Positions 6,551-13,872 of a stretch of DNA of 15,280 nucleotides are shown here, piece by piece. Under the pieces are notes generated by a model. The model was not told the DNA's origin and ran no database searches. It was given only the letters and a program-made list of their open reading frames with translations. A program made the position numbers and the translations under genes. Location: NCBI GenBank assembly GCA_002414665.1, contig DIAF01000048.1:4292-19571 (forward strand), written 5' to 3'. The DNA comes from Halieaceae bacterium UBA5085. Its GTDB lineage: Bacteria > Pseudomonadota > Gammaproteobacteria > Pseudomonadales > Halieaceae. Each line of letters starts with the position of its first letter. Position 1 is the stretch's first letter.

Positions 6551-7113
6551 GAGCGCACCCGTAAAGCCAGCACCTGTACCGTTGCCGTAACGGTTTGCTC
6601 TTCAGGTTCATCACCACGTGCCCGGTTACGGTTCGGCCACACTTCAATGGACTCCAGCAGTAACAGCGGCAGGTAGGCATTGAGATCCGCGAGGGCGGTA
6701 TCCAGCGCGGGTAAGCCGCCGGATGCCGTCAGCTTGACGGCGATATGATCGAAACCATCCTTTTCACGCACAGGCAGTATCTGGCTGTTGCTGACCGACA
6801 GGCCCGCGGCGCCCAGTATCTCGCGTACATTTTTCTGCAGGTTGGCGGATACCGAGCCGGGATCGTCCGCCGCGGGGTAGACCAGATCAAGCACATCGGA
6901 ACCCACCACCTGCGCGGCTTCGCGCACCTGCTCTTCCCGGTTCAGCAAGCCCTGGAGCCGGGCAATGCGCGGCTCCAGGCGCTCGATCTGCACCTGGTAT
7001 GCGCTGCGCATGCCGAACAGGCTGATGGCGAGGTACAACAACAGCAGTGCGGGCACTGCCAGCGTGCCGAGCACCATTACCGCGTAACGGGGGTTGCCGC
7101 GCAACCAGTTCAT
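6547..7113 (-). CDS. gspM: Type II secretion inner-membrane platform protein GspM (short, 'subtype b'-like)
   Basis: The 188-residue product has one membrane segment (about 10-34) right after a short MNWLRGNPRY cytoplasmic start, then a coiled-coil stretch (about 38-65, IERLEPRIARLQGLLNREEQ), then a compact periplasmic alpha/beta domain of ferredoxin-like pattern (SANLQKNVREILGAAGLSVS, IAVKLTASGGLPALDTALADL, LLLLESIEVWP). This matches the PilO/GspM plan, in which GspM pairs with GspL in the inner membrane. It overlaps gspL upstream and the C/N-like gene downstream by ATGA, so the three are translated together, as expected for partners of fixed stoichiometry. It is not the classical longer E. 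coli/Vibrio GspM type; position plus topology make the assignment. Confidence 0.88.
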   Translation of the reverse strand: MNWLRGNPRYAVMVLGTLAVPALLLLYLAISLFGMRSAYQVQIERLEPRIARLQGLLNREEQVREAAQVVGSDVLDLVYPAADDPGSVSANLQKNVREILGAAGLSVSNSQILPVREKDGFDHIAVKLTASGGLPALDTALADLNAYLPLLLLESIEVWPNRNRARGDEPEEQTVTATVQVLALRVRS

Positions 7114-8120
7114 TGCCCGCCCTCGCGCAGGCGCACATTGACGTTGAACTGCTCAATGCCACTGCTACCGACCGCGGTGATACCCTGGTCGGCCACTTCC
7201 TCGTAGGCGGCTTCCCGTGTCAGGGTTTGCACCACACCGGCCGCATCCGCGGCGCGCCCACGCAGACGCAGGTCACGCCCGCGCTGGGTGTACTGCACAA
7301 TATAGGCTTCATCCCCCAGCAGCGCGGTCAGGCGCGCCAGCTCACGATGCGGGTCCGGGTACTCACGCAGCACATCATTCACCGCAAGAATCGTCTGGTT
7401 GGCCACGGAGAGCGACTGGCGCTGGCGGGTGACATCCGCGGCCTCGCGCTCAACCCGTGTCGCAAGGGCCTCGTACTGCTGCAACCTGAAGTACTTGCCG
7501 CCCGCGGCGAGCGCCAGAATAAGCAGCAACAGCAGCAGGGCACCGCCAAGCAGCAGGGCGATGCGCAACAGGCGGCGCTGATACCGCGCCAGACGCGCGC
7601 CCTCACCGAAGCCGTGCAGCACGATCGGCCGTTCTCCGGCCAGCGCCCACACCTCGCGCTCCTGCACATCATGAACATCGTGTTGCTGGCCCAGATGCCG
7701 CATGGCCGCACTGCGCGAGGCAATGGCGAGTTCCACACGCAGGCCCTTCTCGCCGCGCTGGCTCATCGTCCAGCCCGCCGCGGTATCACTGGCGGGGAAG
7801 GGGCTGTTGGCCATGACTTCCAGGCGCATGACCGCGTCGAGTTCATCCTCTGCAGCCAGCGGCAGGTTCAGGGTCTTGAACAGCACCAGCGACTCCGGCA
7901 GGACAATCGCCGAGCAGGTCGGCTCGCCCGCCACCACCGGTGCGCCGGCGTGGAAATTGCCGTGGACACCAGCTCCCTCCACCTGCACCACGTCGTCGAG
8001 GCGCGCGCGCACGGGAGAACGGTCACCCCAGAGAAACTCGGCCCAGGCCACCTGCCAGTGGTGCCCGATGCGGCGCATATCGTAGCCGAAGAGGAACCAT
8101 TGTCGGGATTGATCAAGCAT
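7110..8120 (-). CDS. gspL: Type II secretion inner-membrane platform protein GspL
   Basis: The 336-residue product joins the ATPase GspE to the periplasmic platform. Residues 1-180 form a cytoplasmic actin-like (PilM-like) domain: VLPESLVLFKTLNLPLA and DAVMRLEVMANSPFP are recognisable family segments. A single membrane span (about 185-207, very Leu-rich) follows, then a coiled coil (about 212-240) and a small periplasmic ferredoxin-like domain ending near residue 333. Family members are usually about 370-410 residues; this one is compact, mainly in the cytoplasmic part. The start ATG at 8118-8120 lies 5 nt after the gspK stop with only a weak ribosome site, so translation probably depends on gspK. 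The 3' end overlaps gspM by ATGA. Confidence 0.92.
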   Translation of the reverse strand: MLDQSRQWFLFGYDMRRIGHHWQVAWAEFLWGDRSPVRARLDDVVQVEGAGVHGNFHAGAPVVAGEPTCSAIVLPESLVLFKTLNLPLAAEDELDAVMRLEVMANSPFPASDTAAGWTMSQRGEKGLRVELAIASRSAAMRHLGQQHDVHDVQEREVWALAGERPIVLHGFGEGARLARYQRRLLRIALLLGGALLLLLLILALAAGGKYFRLQQYEALATRVEREAADVTRQRQSLSVANQTILAVNDVLREYPDPHRELARLTALLGDEAYIVQYTQRGRDLRLRGRAADAAGVVQTLTREAAYEEVADQGITAVGSSGIEQFNVNVRLREGGQ

Positions 8121-8125
8121 AACGC

Positions 8126-8881
8126 CTAGCGTGCCCCAGCTTTTTTTGTTCTGTCGTCAAGCACTCTCGGCGCCTCGGTTCGTGTTACTCGCCAGGGAAA
8201 CCCGCTCGCATCCGAACCGCCCTGCAGTGTTACCCAACGCCTGCGCAACCAGCGCCGGCCATCGTATTCCATCACGGCGTCCAGCCGGTAAGCGGCCTCA
8301 GGGTCCATGCGCAGGTGGTCGCGAACAGCGTCCAGCAGCGCGCGGTCAAACCCCGGCACCTGCAACCAGTCTTCCACGGCATGCGGCCTGAACCCAGCAG
8401 CAAAACGCGCAACCCCGCCACCGCGCAACTGTACCACAGCAGCGGCCAGTCGTTGGGCATCTTCGCGCTGCAGGGCGCCGGGCCCGGCAAACAGGTTCAA
8501 CAGCTGCTCGGCCGTCGCGCCGCGCATATCCAGCAACCGTGAGACAGGCACCATACGCACCTGCACCGGCTGCTCACCGAGCATGAAGCCCGCTTCCAGC
8601 ACTGGCTCCGGACCGGTGCCGGCAGGCGCGCCCTGAGCCTCCCGCAGCAGCGCCTGGCGTGACAGCAGCAGATGAATCGCGCCGTCGCCTGCCGCCATCG
8701 CCTTGGCACGCGCAACATGTGTTTGCGCCATGCGCGTATCGATGCGCGCCTCGGACACAATGCCAACCACCAGCAGCGACATGGCAGCGACAAACCACAC
8801 CACCATGGCCAGAGCGACTCCACCCTGACTCCTCGCTTGACGTATCAGGGGCGGTGAATATTCCCGGAGAGTGAGCGACAT
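8126..8881 (-). CDS. gspK: Minor pseudopilin GspK (tip protein)
   Basis: GspK caps the pseudopilus together with GspI and GspJ. I place the start at the ATG 8879-8881, which forms a TGATG junction with the gspJ stop. The open frame extends 31 codons upstream but would lie wholly inside gspJ. The product has 251 residues with a type III leader ending RSQG(G) before VALAMVVW. As is usual for GspK, the glutamate at mature position 5, found in the other pseudopilins, is missing (Met here if cleavage precedes Val). The hydrophobic helix covers about residues 22-42. A helical domain follows with LLDMRGATAEQLLNLF and a helix-hairpin-helix-like VEDWLQVPGFDRALLDAVRDHL. GspK proteins are commonly around 300-330 residues, so this is a short one. 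The gene ends 5 nt before gspL. Confidence 0.92.
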   Translation of the reverse strand: MSLTLREYSPPLIRQARSQGGVALAMVVWFVAAMSLLVVGIVSEARIDTRMAQTHVARAKAMAAGDGAIHLLLSRQALLREAQGAPAGTGPEPVLEAGFMLGEQPVQVRMVPVSRLLDMRGATAEQLLNLFAGPGALQREDAQRLAAAVVQLRGGGVARFAAGFRPHAVEDWLQVPGFDRALLDAVRDHLRMDPEAAYRLDAVMEYDGRRWLRRRWVTLQGGSDASGFPWRVTRTEAPRVLDDRTKKAGAR

Positions 8882-9480
8882 CAGCGCGGTACCGGCATGA
8901 TCAGTTCCGGCCAGAAACGTCCCGCGGCGCGCAAGCGCAGGCGCAAGGCCACCGGCACACCGCCATTGCCCCATTCCGGCACCCAGTCAGCGCCGGGAAC
9001 CGCGCGGTAGGCCACCTGAAACTGGTCCACCTGCGCCACCAGCCTGCGAGACGGCGCCTGCGCCCAGTCAATCGCGCGGGCATCACCCCTGGCCGCCTGC
9101 CAGCGCATCACCAGCGCGTCTTCCTCGCGACTGAAGCGCAGCACGTACTGGCCGCCGAAGCGCTCACCAAAGAGGATGTTTGCCTTGAACATGAGCACGC
9201 CGTCCGTGCCTGCGAAGTACGCTGCATCCTGCGCGCCGCCACCGAGTGTGAGGCCCTCGCCACCGTCGGCCCCGAGAGCCGCACTGTCCACCAGGTCGCG
9301 CAGCAGGCTGCTGACCGTGCGCACCTCGTCGACGCGACCCATCATGCGGTCCAGCGACTGCTGCGTGTTGGCAAATGTGCGCAGTGCGGTCACCGTCGCC
9401 AGCATGATCAGCGACAGTACCGACAGCGCCACCACCACCTCGACCAGGGTGAAACCTGCCTCGCGACGCAGCACTCTCAC
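8881..9480 (-). CDS. gspJ: Minor pseudopilin GspJ
   Basis: I chose the GTG at 9478-9480 as start, because it forms a GTGA overlap with the gspI stop and gives a normal short leader. The longer open frame (to 9546) would add 22 Gly/Pro-rich residues inside gspI. The 199-residue product begins VRVLRREAG (first residue read as Met), is cleaved before FTLVEVVVAL, and keeps the conserved Glu at +5. The hydrophobic helix runs to about residue 30. The globular part contains LLRDLVDSAALGADGG and the late WPELI segment usual for GspJ. GspJ forms the tip trimer with GspI and GspK that starts pseudopilus assembly. Cleavage and methylation require a prepilin peptidase that is not encoded here. Confidence 0.93.
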   Translation of the reverse strand: MRVLRREAGFTLVEVVVALSVLSLIMLATVTALRTFANTQQSLDRMMGRVDEVRTVSSLLRDLVDSAALGADGGEGLTLGGGAQDAAYFAGTDGVLMFKANILFGERFGGQYVLRFSREEDALVMRWQAARGDARAIDWAQAPSRRLVAQVDQFQVAYRAVPGADWVPEWGNGGVPVALRLRLRAAGRFWPELIMPVPR

Positions 9481-9866
9481 TGGCGGTCCACCCCCGCGAC
9501 CACGGAGTTCAGCACCACCTGGCGCGCCTTGCGCCCATCGGTCCAACTCACCGCGACCTCGATATCCTGCACGGCACCGGGGGGCAGGCTGCCGCTGCCG
9601 GCCTGCGCCGGGCGGGCCTGCACACGCCAGAGAAAGCCCCCCGCTGTTTCACCCTGGGCGTTCAGACCGCTGACGGGCACCTGCGCATACTCAGCGACCA
9701 GCGAGCGGGCCAGTTCGACACCGTAGGCATATTTTTCCGCAGAACGCACATTGCGCGTCGCACCGCTGGTGGCCTGGTACAACGCGCCCAGTGACAGCGC
9801 GAGAATGGCCAGGGCGACGAGCATTTCCAACAGGGAAAACCCCTGCCCCCGCCTAGCGCAGCGCAT
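9477..9866 (-). CDS. gspI: Minor pseudopilin GspI
   Basis: The 129-residue product starts at the ATG 9864-9866, preceded by a good AGGA site about 6 nt upstream and overlapping the end of gspH by 14 nt. The leader MRCARRGQG is followed by FSLLEMLVALAILALSLGAL, a canonical prepilin cleavage site with Glu at +5. The mature domain carries the GspI-typical region with LARSLVAEYAQVP and GGFLWRVQARP and a C-terminal strand ending VAGVDRQ. The length of about 120-130 residues is normal for the family. It nucleates the tip complex by binding GspJ. Confidence 0.93.
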   Translation of the reverse strand: MRCARRGQGFSLLEMLVALAILALSLGALYQATSGATRNVRSAEKYAYGVELARSLVAEYAQVPVSGLNAQGETAGGFLWRVQARPAQAGSGSLPPGAVQDIEVAVSWTDGRKARQVVLNSVVAGVDRQ

Positions 9867-10350
9867 AGGTTTCCTGCGTCACGGAACCCAGCAGCCAGTC
9901 CACCGTGATACTGACTCCGGCCCCCGTCGCCGACTCGATGTCAACGCCGCCACCGCTGGCACCGCCTTCAGCATAGAAGCGAATCACGCCCACGCCGCCG
10001 CGGTTCAATTCGCTGGCGGAGTGCACCGTCATGGCGACACTACCCGGCAGAACTTCCACCGTGTCCGCGAAGCGCACACTGCGCTCCTCGGGATTGACTT
10101 CCACCGTTTGTGTCCGCCCACTGTGTAGCGCTTCGTAGCGCGCGCTGGCAAACAGAGTGACCACGTCGCGCACCGCCTGACGGTAGCGAATGTTGTCATA
10201 CATGCGGAGGGTCGAAGGCACCGCCAACGCCATGACCAGGCCGACGATGGCGAGCGCCGCCATGAGCTCCAGCAGAGAAAACCCGCTGGCATTTCGCGAA
10301 CGCAATCGGGCCGCGCTGCGGGTCACGGTGGCGCTACCAGTTGCCCACAT
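9853..10350 (-). CDS. gspH: Minor pseudopilin GspH
   Basis: The ATG at 10348-10350 is preferred: a GAGG site lies about 7 nt upstream, it overlaps the end of gspG by 17 nt, and it gives a 165-residue product with a 23-residue leader ending RNASG before FSLLELMAALAIVGLVMAL (Glu at +5). A GTG at 10326 would give a shorter leader but lacks a ribosome site. The open frame also extends to 10422, which would only add codons inside gspG. The mature part has the FimT/GspH features: RYRQAVRDVVTLFASARYEAL helix, then strands with GRTQTVEVNPEERSVRF. GspH sits between the major GspG fibre and the I-J-K tip. The exact start is moderately sure. Confidence 0.9.
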   Translation of the reverse strand: MWATGSATVTRSAARLRSRNASGFSLLELMAALAIVGLVMALAVPSTLRMYDNIRYRQAVRDVVTLFASARYEALHSGRTQTVEVNPEERSVRFADTVEVLPGSVAMTVHSASELNRGGVGVIRFYAEGGASGGGVDIESATGAGVSITVDWLLGSVTQETYALR

Positions 10351-10768
10351 CCTGGTCCTCGCCGTCACCGCCCGGCGTACCGTTCTGACCGTAGGTGAAT
10401 ATATCGACCTCGCCATGCTCACCCGGCGACTTGTACTGGTATTCCCGATTCCAGGGGTCCAGCGGCACCGCCGATTTCAGGTAGGGCCCGTTCCAGCCGG
10501 CGGCGCTGGCCGGCTTGCTCACCAGAGCCTCAAGCCCCTCACTGGTTGAGGGGAAACGCCCTACGTCCAGCTTGTACATCTCCAGCGACTGCTCAAGGTC
10601 CTTGATCTGTATGGCGGCCGTTTTGGTTTTGGCGCCACCCAACTGATTCAATACCCTCGGGCCCACCAGACTCATCAACAGCCCCAGAATCGCCAGCACC
10701 ACGAGCAGTTCCATGAGTGTGAAACCCGCTGAAGTGCGCCGTGTGCCGCGGCCGCGTCCTGAAATCAT
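10334..10768 (-). CDS. gspG: Major pseudopilin GspG
   Basis: The ATG at 10766-10768 has a GAGG site about 8 nt upstream and gives 144 residues, the normal length. A short leader (MISGRGRGTRRTSAG) is cleaved before FTLMELLVVLAILGLLMSLV, with Glu at +5. The mature sequence is close to the family standard: PRVLNQLGGAKTKTAAIQIK, LEMYKLDVGRFPST, GLEALV, GWNGPYLK, PLDPWNREYQY, and the C-terminal GQNGTPGGDGEDQDVGNW loop, whose acidic residues bind calcium in known GspG structures. It forms the fibre that pushes substrate through the secretin. It is separated from gspF by 58 nt; I saw no clear extra promoter in this gap, although GspG is needed in excess over the other pseudopilins. Confidence 0.97.
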   Translation of the reverse strand: MISGRGRGTRRTSAGFTLMELLVVLAILGLLMSLVGPRVLNQLGGAKTKTAAIQIKDLEQSLEMYKLDVGRFPSTSEGLEALVSKPASAAGWNGPYLKSAVPLDPWNREYQYKSPGEHGEVDIFTYGQNGTPGGDGEDQDVGNW

Positions 10769-10826
10769 GTGCTTGTCCTCGTTAACAGAATGAATAGTCA
10801 GCAATGCAGGGCAAATCCGGCGCCAA

Positions 10827-12029
10827 TTACAGCGCGAGGTCGTTAACGGACAGAATACCCAACAAAATCGCTATGATGATGACGGCAATGATGGCGCCCA
10901 TGCCCAGAATCAGAACCGGCTCCAGCAGAGTCAGGCCGCGCTTCACCCCCGCCTGAACATGACCATCGAATACCCGCGCCAGCTCCAGCATCATCGCATC
11001 GAGGCGTCCCGACTCCTCGCCGACACGGGTCATCTGAATGACCATGGGTGTAAACAGGCCGCTCTCCTCAAGTGCCACCGACATACGCTTGCCGGATTTC
11101 ACTGCCGATGGCAGCACCTGCAGTGCCTGCTTGATCACGCGGTTATCTACCGTATCTATCGCGATGGATATCGCCTTGAGCAGGGACACGCCGTTGCCCA
11201 AAAGGGTGCCCACCGTGCGGGCAAACTTGGACACCTCAAACTGGAACAGTATCCCGCCCACTACAGGCATTTTCAGCAGCCGTGCATCCTTGCTCGCCTG
11301 CCCCGCTTCTGTCGCCAGCCAGTTGCGCACCCACCAGCCCGCCGCCAGAGCCACCAGCAGCAGCAACCAGCCGTAGCGTGCGATGAAATCCGCCGCGCCC
11401 ACCACCATGGCCGTGAGCGGCGGCAGCGCCTCGCCCATGTCCTCGAACAGGGTTTCAAACTGGGGCACCACAAAACCCAGCATGAGCACGATGGACAGCA
11501 CCGCGACCACCAGCAGAATCGCCGGGTAGATCAGCGCCGATACCACATTGTCGCGGCTCGCCTTGGCATTCTGCAAATACTCGACCAGACGGTCCAGGAC
11601 CGCCGAGAGCTGGCCGCTCGCCTCCCCGGAACGCACCATGTTGATGTAGAAATTGCCGAATACCGCTTGATGCGGCAGCAGCGCCTGACTCAGCGCCTTG
11701 CCCGCCTTGACCTCACGCAGCAGGTCCTGCAACAGCGTCTCGAGTGCGGGCTCCGAGGCCATATCGATCAGCACTTTCAATGCCCGATCCAGCGGCAGAC
11801 CGGCGCGCAGCAAGACGGCCAGCTCACTGGTCGTCGAAAGCACGTCGTCGCGCTTGACCGGCTTGCTCGCCGCGGGCTGCTTCGCCCTCCCCTCGCCCTG
11901 TTCGAGTGCCAACAGGGTCAGGCCCTGGGCGCGCAGTAGACGGGATGCCACGTCCAGGCCATCTGCCTCCACGGTGCCATCCAGCGGTTTGCCGTCGCGG
12001 CCGATAGCCCTGTAGCTGAAATGCGCCAT
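10827..12029 (-). CDS. gspF: Type II secretion inner-membrane platform protein GspF
   Basis: The 400-residue product starts at the ATG 12027-12029 with a GAGG site 7 nt upstream, 25 nt after the gspE stop. The open frame extends another 38 codons into gspE, but MAHFSYRAIGRDGKPLDGTVEA is the standard GspF beginning. Two homologous cytoplasmic helical domains are visible, each with the hallmark MVRSGEASGQL (131-141) and MTRVGEESGRLD (333-344). Three membrane segments lie at about 168-190, 219-237 and 367-393. The end LLGILSVNDLAL is typical. GspF is the PilC-like core that passes the motion of GspE to the pseudopilus. Length and motifs show an intact protein. Confidence 0.97.
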   Translation of the reverse strand: MAHFSYRAIGRDGKPLDGTVEADGLDVASRLLRAQGLTLLALEQGEGRAKQPAASKPVKRDDVLSTTSELAVLLRAGLPLDRALKVLIDMASEPALETLLQDLLREVKAGKALSQALLPHQAVFGNFYINMVRSGEASGQLSAVLDRLVEYLQNAKASRDNVVSALIYPAILLVVAVLSIVLMLGFVVPQFETLFEDMGEALPPLTAMVVGAADFIARYGWLLLLVALAAGWWVRNWLATEAGQASKDARLLKMPVVGGILFQFEVSKFARTVGTLLGNGVSLLKAISIAIDTVDNRVIKQALQVLPSAVKSGKRMSVALEESGLFTPMVIQMTRVGEESGRLDAMMLELARVFDGHVQAGVKRGLTLLEPVLILGMGAIIAVIIIAILLGILSVNDLAL

Positions 12030-12054
12030 GCCTAGCCTCGCACCCGAGAGCCGC

Positions 12055-13779
12055 TCAGGCGGCGTCCGCGCCAGCCGCGGAAGCCCCGGCTTCGCTCTGG
12101 TCCTGTGTGACCCGCATGACCTCCTCCAGAGAGGTCTCGCCACGCACCACTTTGCGCAACCCGTCTTCGTACAGGGTGATCATGCCCTGTCGCCGGGCCG
12201 CCGCGTGCAGCAGCGTGGCATCGGCACCCGTCATGATGACGCGATGAATCTCCTCGTCGAGGCAGAACAGCTCATGAATGGCCGTGCGCCCGGAGTAACC
12301 GGTTTGCAGGCAGTGATCGCAGCCCCTTGCCTGATACACGGTGGTGGCCTGCTCCTGGCTGATGAACGGCGCCAGCCCATAGCGTTGCACCGCGTTGCCC
12401 GTCAACTCCACAGGGACCTTGCAGTGCTTGCACAGTGTGCGCACCAGGCGTTGTGCCAGTACACCGTTCACCGCAGAGGTAATCAGGTAGCGCTCCACAC
12501 CCATGTCCTCCAGCCGGGTGATTGCACCGGCGGCCGTATTGGTGTGCAGGGTGGAAAGCACCAGATGGCCGGTAAGCGCCGACTGCACCCCGATCTGCGC
12601 GGTCTCGGTATCGCGCATCTCACCAATCATGATGATGTCGGGATCCTGGCGCAGGATCGCACGCAGAGCGCGCGCGAAGTTGAGCTCGATCTGGGCCTGC
12701 ACCTGTATCTGGTTCACGCCCTGGAGCTGATATTCAACAGGATCTTCCACTGTGATGATCTTCAGGCGCTCGGAGTCAAGCGATGCGAGCGAGGCATAAA
12801 GGGTGGTGGTTTTACCGGAGCCGGTGGGCCCCGTGACCAGCAACACCCCGTGTGGGCTGTCCAGCAGTTTGCGGTAGCGCTCGAGGGTGTCGGCGCTAAA
12901 CCCCATGTCGCTCAGGCTGAGGCGGATATTGCCGCGATCCAGCACGCGCATCACGATACTTTCACCATGCACCGTAGGGACTGTAGACACACGCAGGTCC
13001 AGTTCGTGGCCCTTCACACGGATCATGATGCGCCCATCCTGGGGCAGCCGACGCTCCGCAATGTTCATCTGCGCCAGCAGCTTGATGCGCGATGCGATGG
13101 CCTGTCCCAACCCTGCCGTAGGCGTGTCGGTGTGCTCCTGCAACACGCCGTCGACCCGATAGCGCAGCTGCAATCCGTCTTCAAAGGGTTCGATATGAAT
13201 ATCGGAAGCACCCATATCCACGGCGCGGTGAATGAGCTGATTAACCAGGCGAATGACGGGCGCCTCGCTGGCGAGGTCACGCAGGTGCTCGATAAAGTCG
13301 TCGTCGGACTGGCCGGCGAACTGGTCACCGAGGGCGCCTTCTTCGTCAGCATCCTCACTGCCCTGCAGGCGCAGTTGCTGGGCTTTCGCGATGTCACTTT
13401 CCAGGCCCAGAACGATGCTGACCGGCCGATCGAGTGCCATGGACAGCGCCTTGGCGAGAAAAGGGTCCTGCGGCACGGCCGCCGCAAAACAGACACCGTT
13501 GTCGTCGGCGGCAACCGGCACTACGAGATTGTTGACCAGGAACTCCTGTGCCACGCCTTCCACCGGCACCGGTTCCTGTGGGTACCCGGCGGCCGGATGC
13601 AGGGGAATACCGAGCTGCTCACTCAGCGCTACCGCCACATCCAGCTCTGATACCAGGCCCAGCTTGACCAGTACCTGTCCGAAGCGATCACCCATTTCGC
13701 TCTGGGCCAACAGGGTGCGCTCGACATCGCGCTCCGATATCTTCCCCTGCCGGACCAGCAGCTCACCAATCCTGATCAT
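12055..13779 (-). CDS. gspE: Type II secretion assembly ATPase GspE, with MshEN-like N-terminal motifs
   Basis: The 574-residue hexameric cytoplasmic ATPase drives pseudopilus assembly. Two 24-residue repeats (3-26 starting RIGELLV, 32-55 starting RFGQVLV), separated by 5 residues, match the MshEN signature that binds c-di-GMP in MshE. A second N-terminal domain follows to about 150, then a motor core: ASDIHIEPFEDGLQLRYRVDG, Walker A GPTGSGKTT (317-325), Asp box IITVEDPVEY, Walker B DPDIIMIGEMRD (Glu387), His box LTGHLVLSTLHTN. Two CxxC pairs (Cys450/453 and Cys487/490) form the usual zinc site. The Ala-rich tail is variable. The ATG at 13777-13779 is the first start of the operon, with a GGCGG-type ribosome site. 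All catalytic elements are present. PilB and MshE are the main alternatives, but the gsp operon decides. Confidence 0.97.
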   Translation of the reverse strand: MIRIGELLVRQGKISERDVERTLLAQSEMGDRFGQVLVKLGLVSELDVAVALSEQLGIPLHPAAGYPQEPVPVEGVAQEFLVNNLVVPVAADDNGVCFAAAVPQDPFLAKALSMALDRPVSIVLGLESDIAKAQQLRLQGSEDADEEGALGDQFAGQSDDDFIEHLRDLASEAPVIRLVNQLIHRAVDMGASDIHIEPFEDGLQLRYRVDGVLQEHTDTPTAGLGQAIASRIKLLAQMNIAERRLPQDGRIMIRVKGHELDLRVSTVPTVHGESIVMRVLDRGNIRLSLSDMGFSADTLERYRKLLDSPHGVLLVTGPTGSGKTTTLYASLASLDSERLKIITVEDPVEYQLQGVNQIQVQAQIELNFARALRAILRQDPDIIMIGEMRDTETAQIGVQSALTGHLVLSTLHTNTAAGAITRLEDMGVERYLITSAVNGVLAQRLVRTLCKHCKVPVELTGNAVQRYGLAPFISQEQATTVYQARGCDHCLQTGYSGRTAIHELFCLDEEIHRVIMTGADATLLHAAARRQGMITLYEDGLRKVVRGETSLEEVMRVTQDQSEAGASAAGADAA

Positions 13780-13789
13780 GCTCTACCGC

Positions 13790-13845
13790 CGCTTGCCTTC
13801 ATTTATGACAGACGGTTGAGACTACCATCTGCTTCCATCAAGCGC
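13790..13845 (-). promoter_or_regulatory. Predicted structured leader of the gsp mRNA
   Basis: In the minus-strand RNA the arms at 13824-13831 and 13809-13816 (CAGAUGGU with ACCGUCUG) pair over all 8 positions, including one U-G wobble, around a 7-nt loop. An outer 6-bp match (CGCTTG at 13839-13844 with CAAGCG at 13790-13795) could enclose it and would end beside the gspE ribosome site. On the DNA level the inner arms have one mismatch, which is healed only in minus-strand RNA. The outer stem depends on where transcription starts. Confidence 0.35.
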
Positions 13846-13848
13846 CGG

Positions 13849-13857
13849 ATTGTAGCA
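13849..13857 (-). promoter_or_regulatory. Extended -10 promoter of the gsp operon
   Basis: On the minus strand TGC directly precedes TACAAT (13849-13854), an extended -10 element with five of six matches. No good -35 box is found 16-18 nt upstream, which fits an extended -10 promoter. Transcription would start near 13842-13845, about 65 nt before the gspE ATG. It lies in the 93-nt gap after the thiolase stop codon, in which no terminator is visible. Confidence 0.5.
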
Positions 13858-13872
13858 CAGGCCGGACGCGGA

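Noticed and set aside
7047..8129. 360-codon plus-strand frame over gspL, and similar frames at 3009-4061 and 10959-11939
   Set aside because: All lie opposite well-supported T2SS or sulfotransferase genes and have low-complexity Arg/His/Gln composition.
8882..8974. Longer GspK start inside gspJ
   Set aside because: It would add 31 residues before a normal prepilin leader; the TGATG junction marks the ATG at 8881 as the start.
12030..12143. Longer GspF start inside gspE
   Set aside because: The extra 38 residues are Arg/Pro-rich and unlike GspF; the ATG at 12029 has a good ribosome site and the standard N-terminus.
12028..13650. 540-codon open frame on the plus strand opposite gspE
   Set aside because: It is the mirror of a gene with all catalytic motifs. 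The product is His/Gln/Arg-rich without domain features, as expected for antisense frames in GC-rich DNA.
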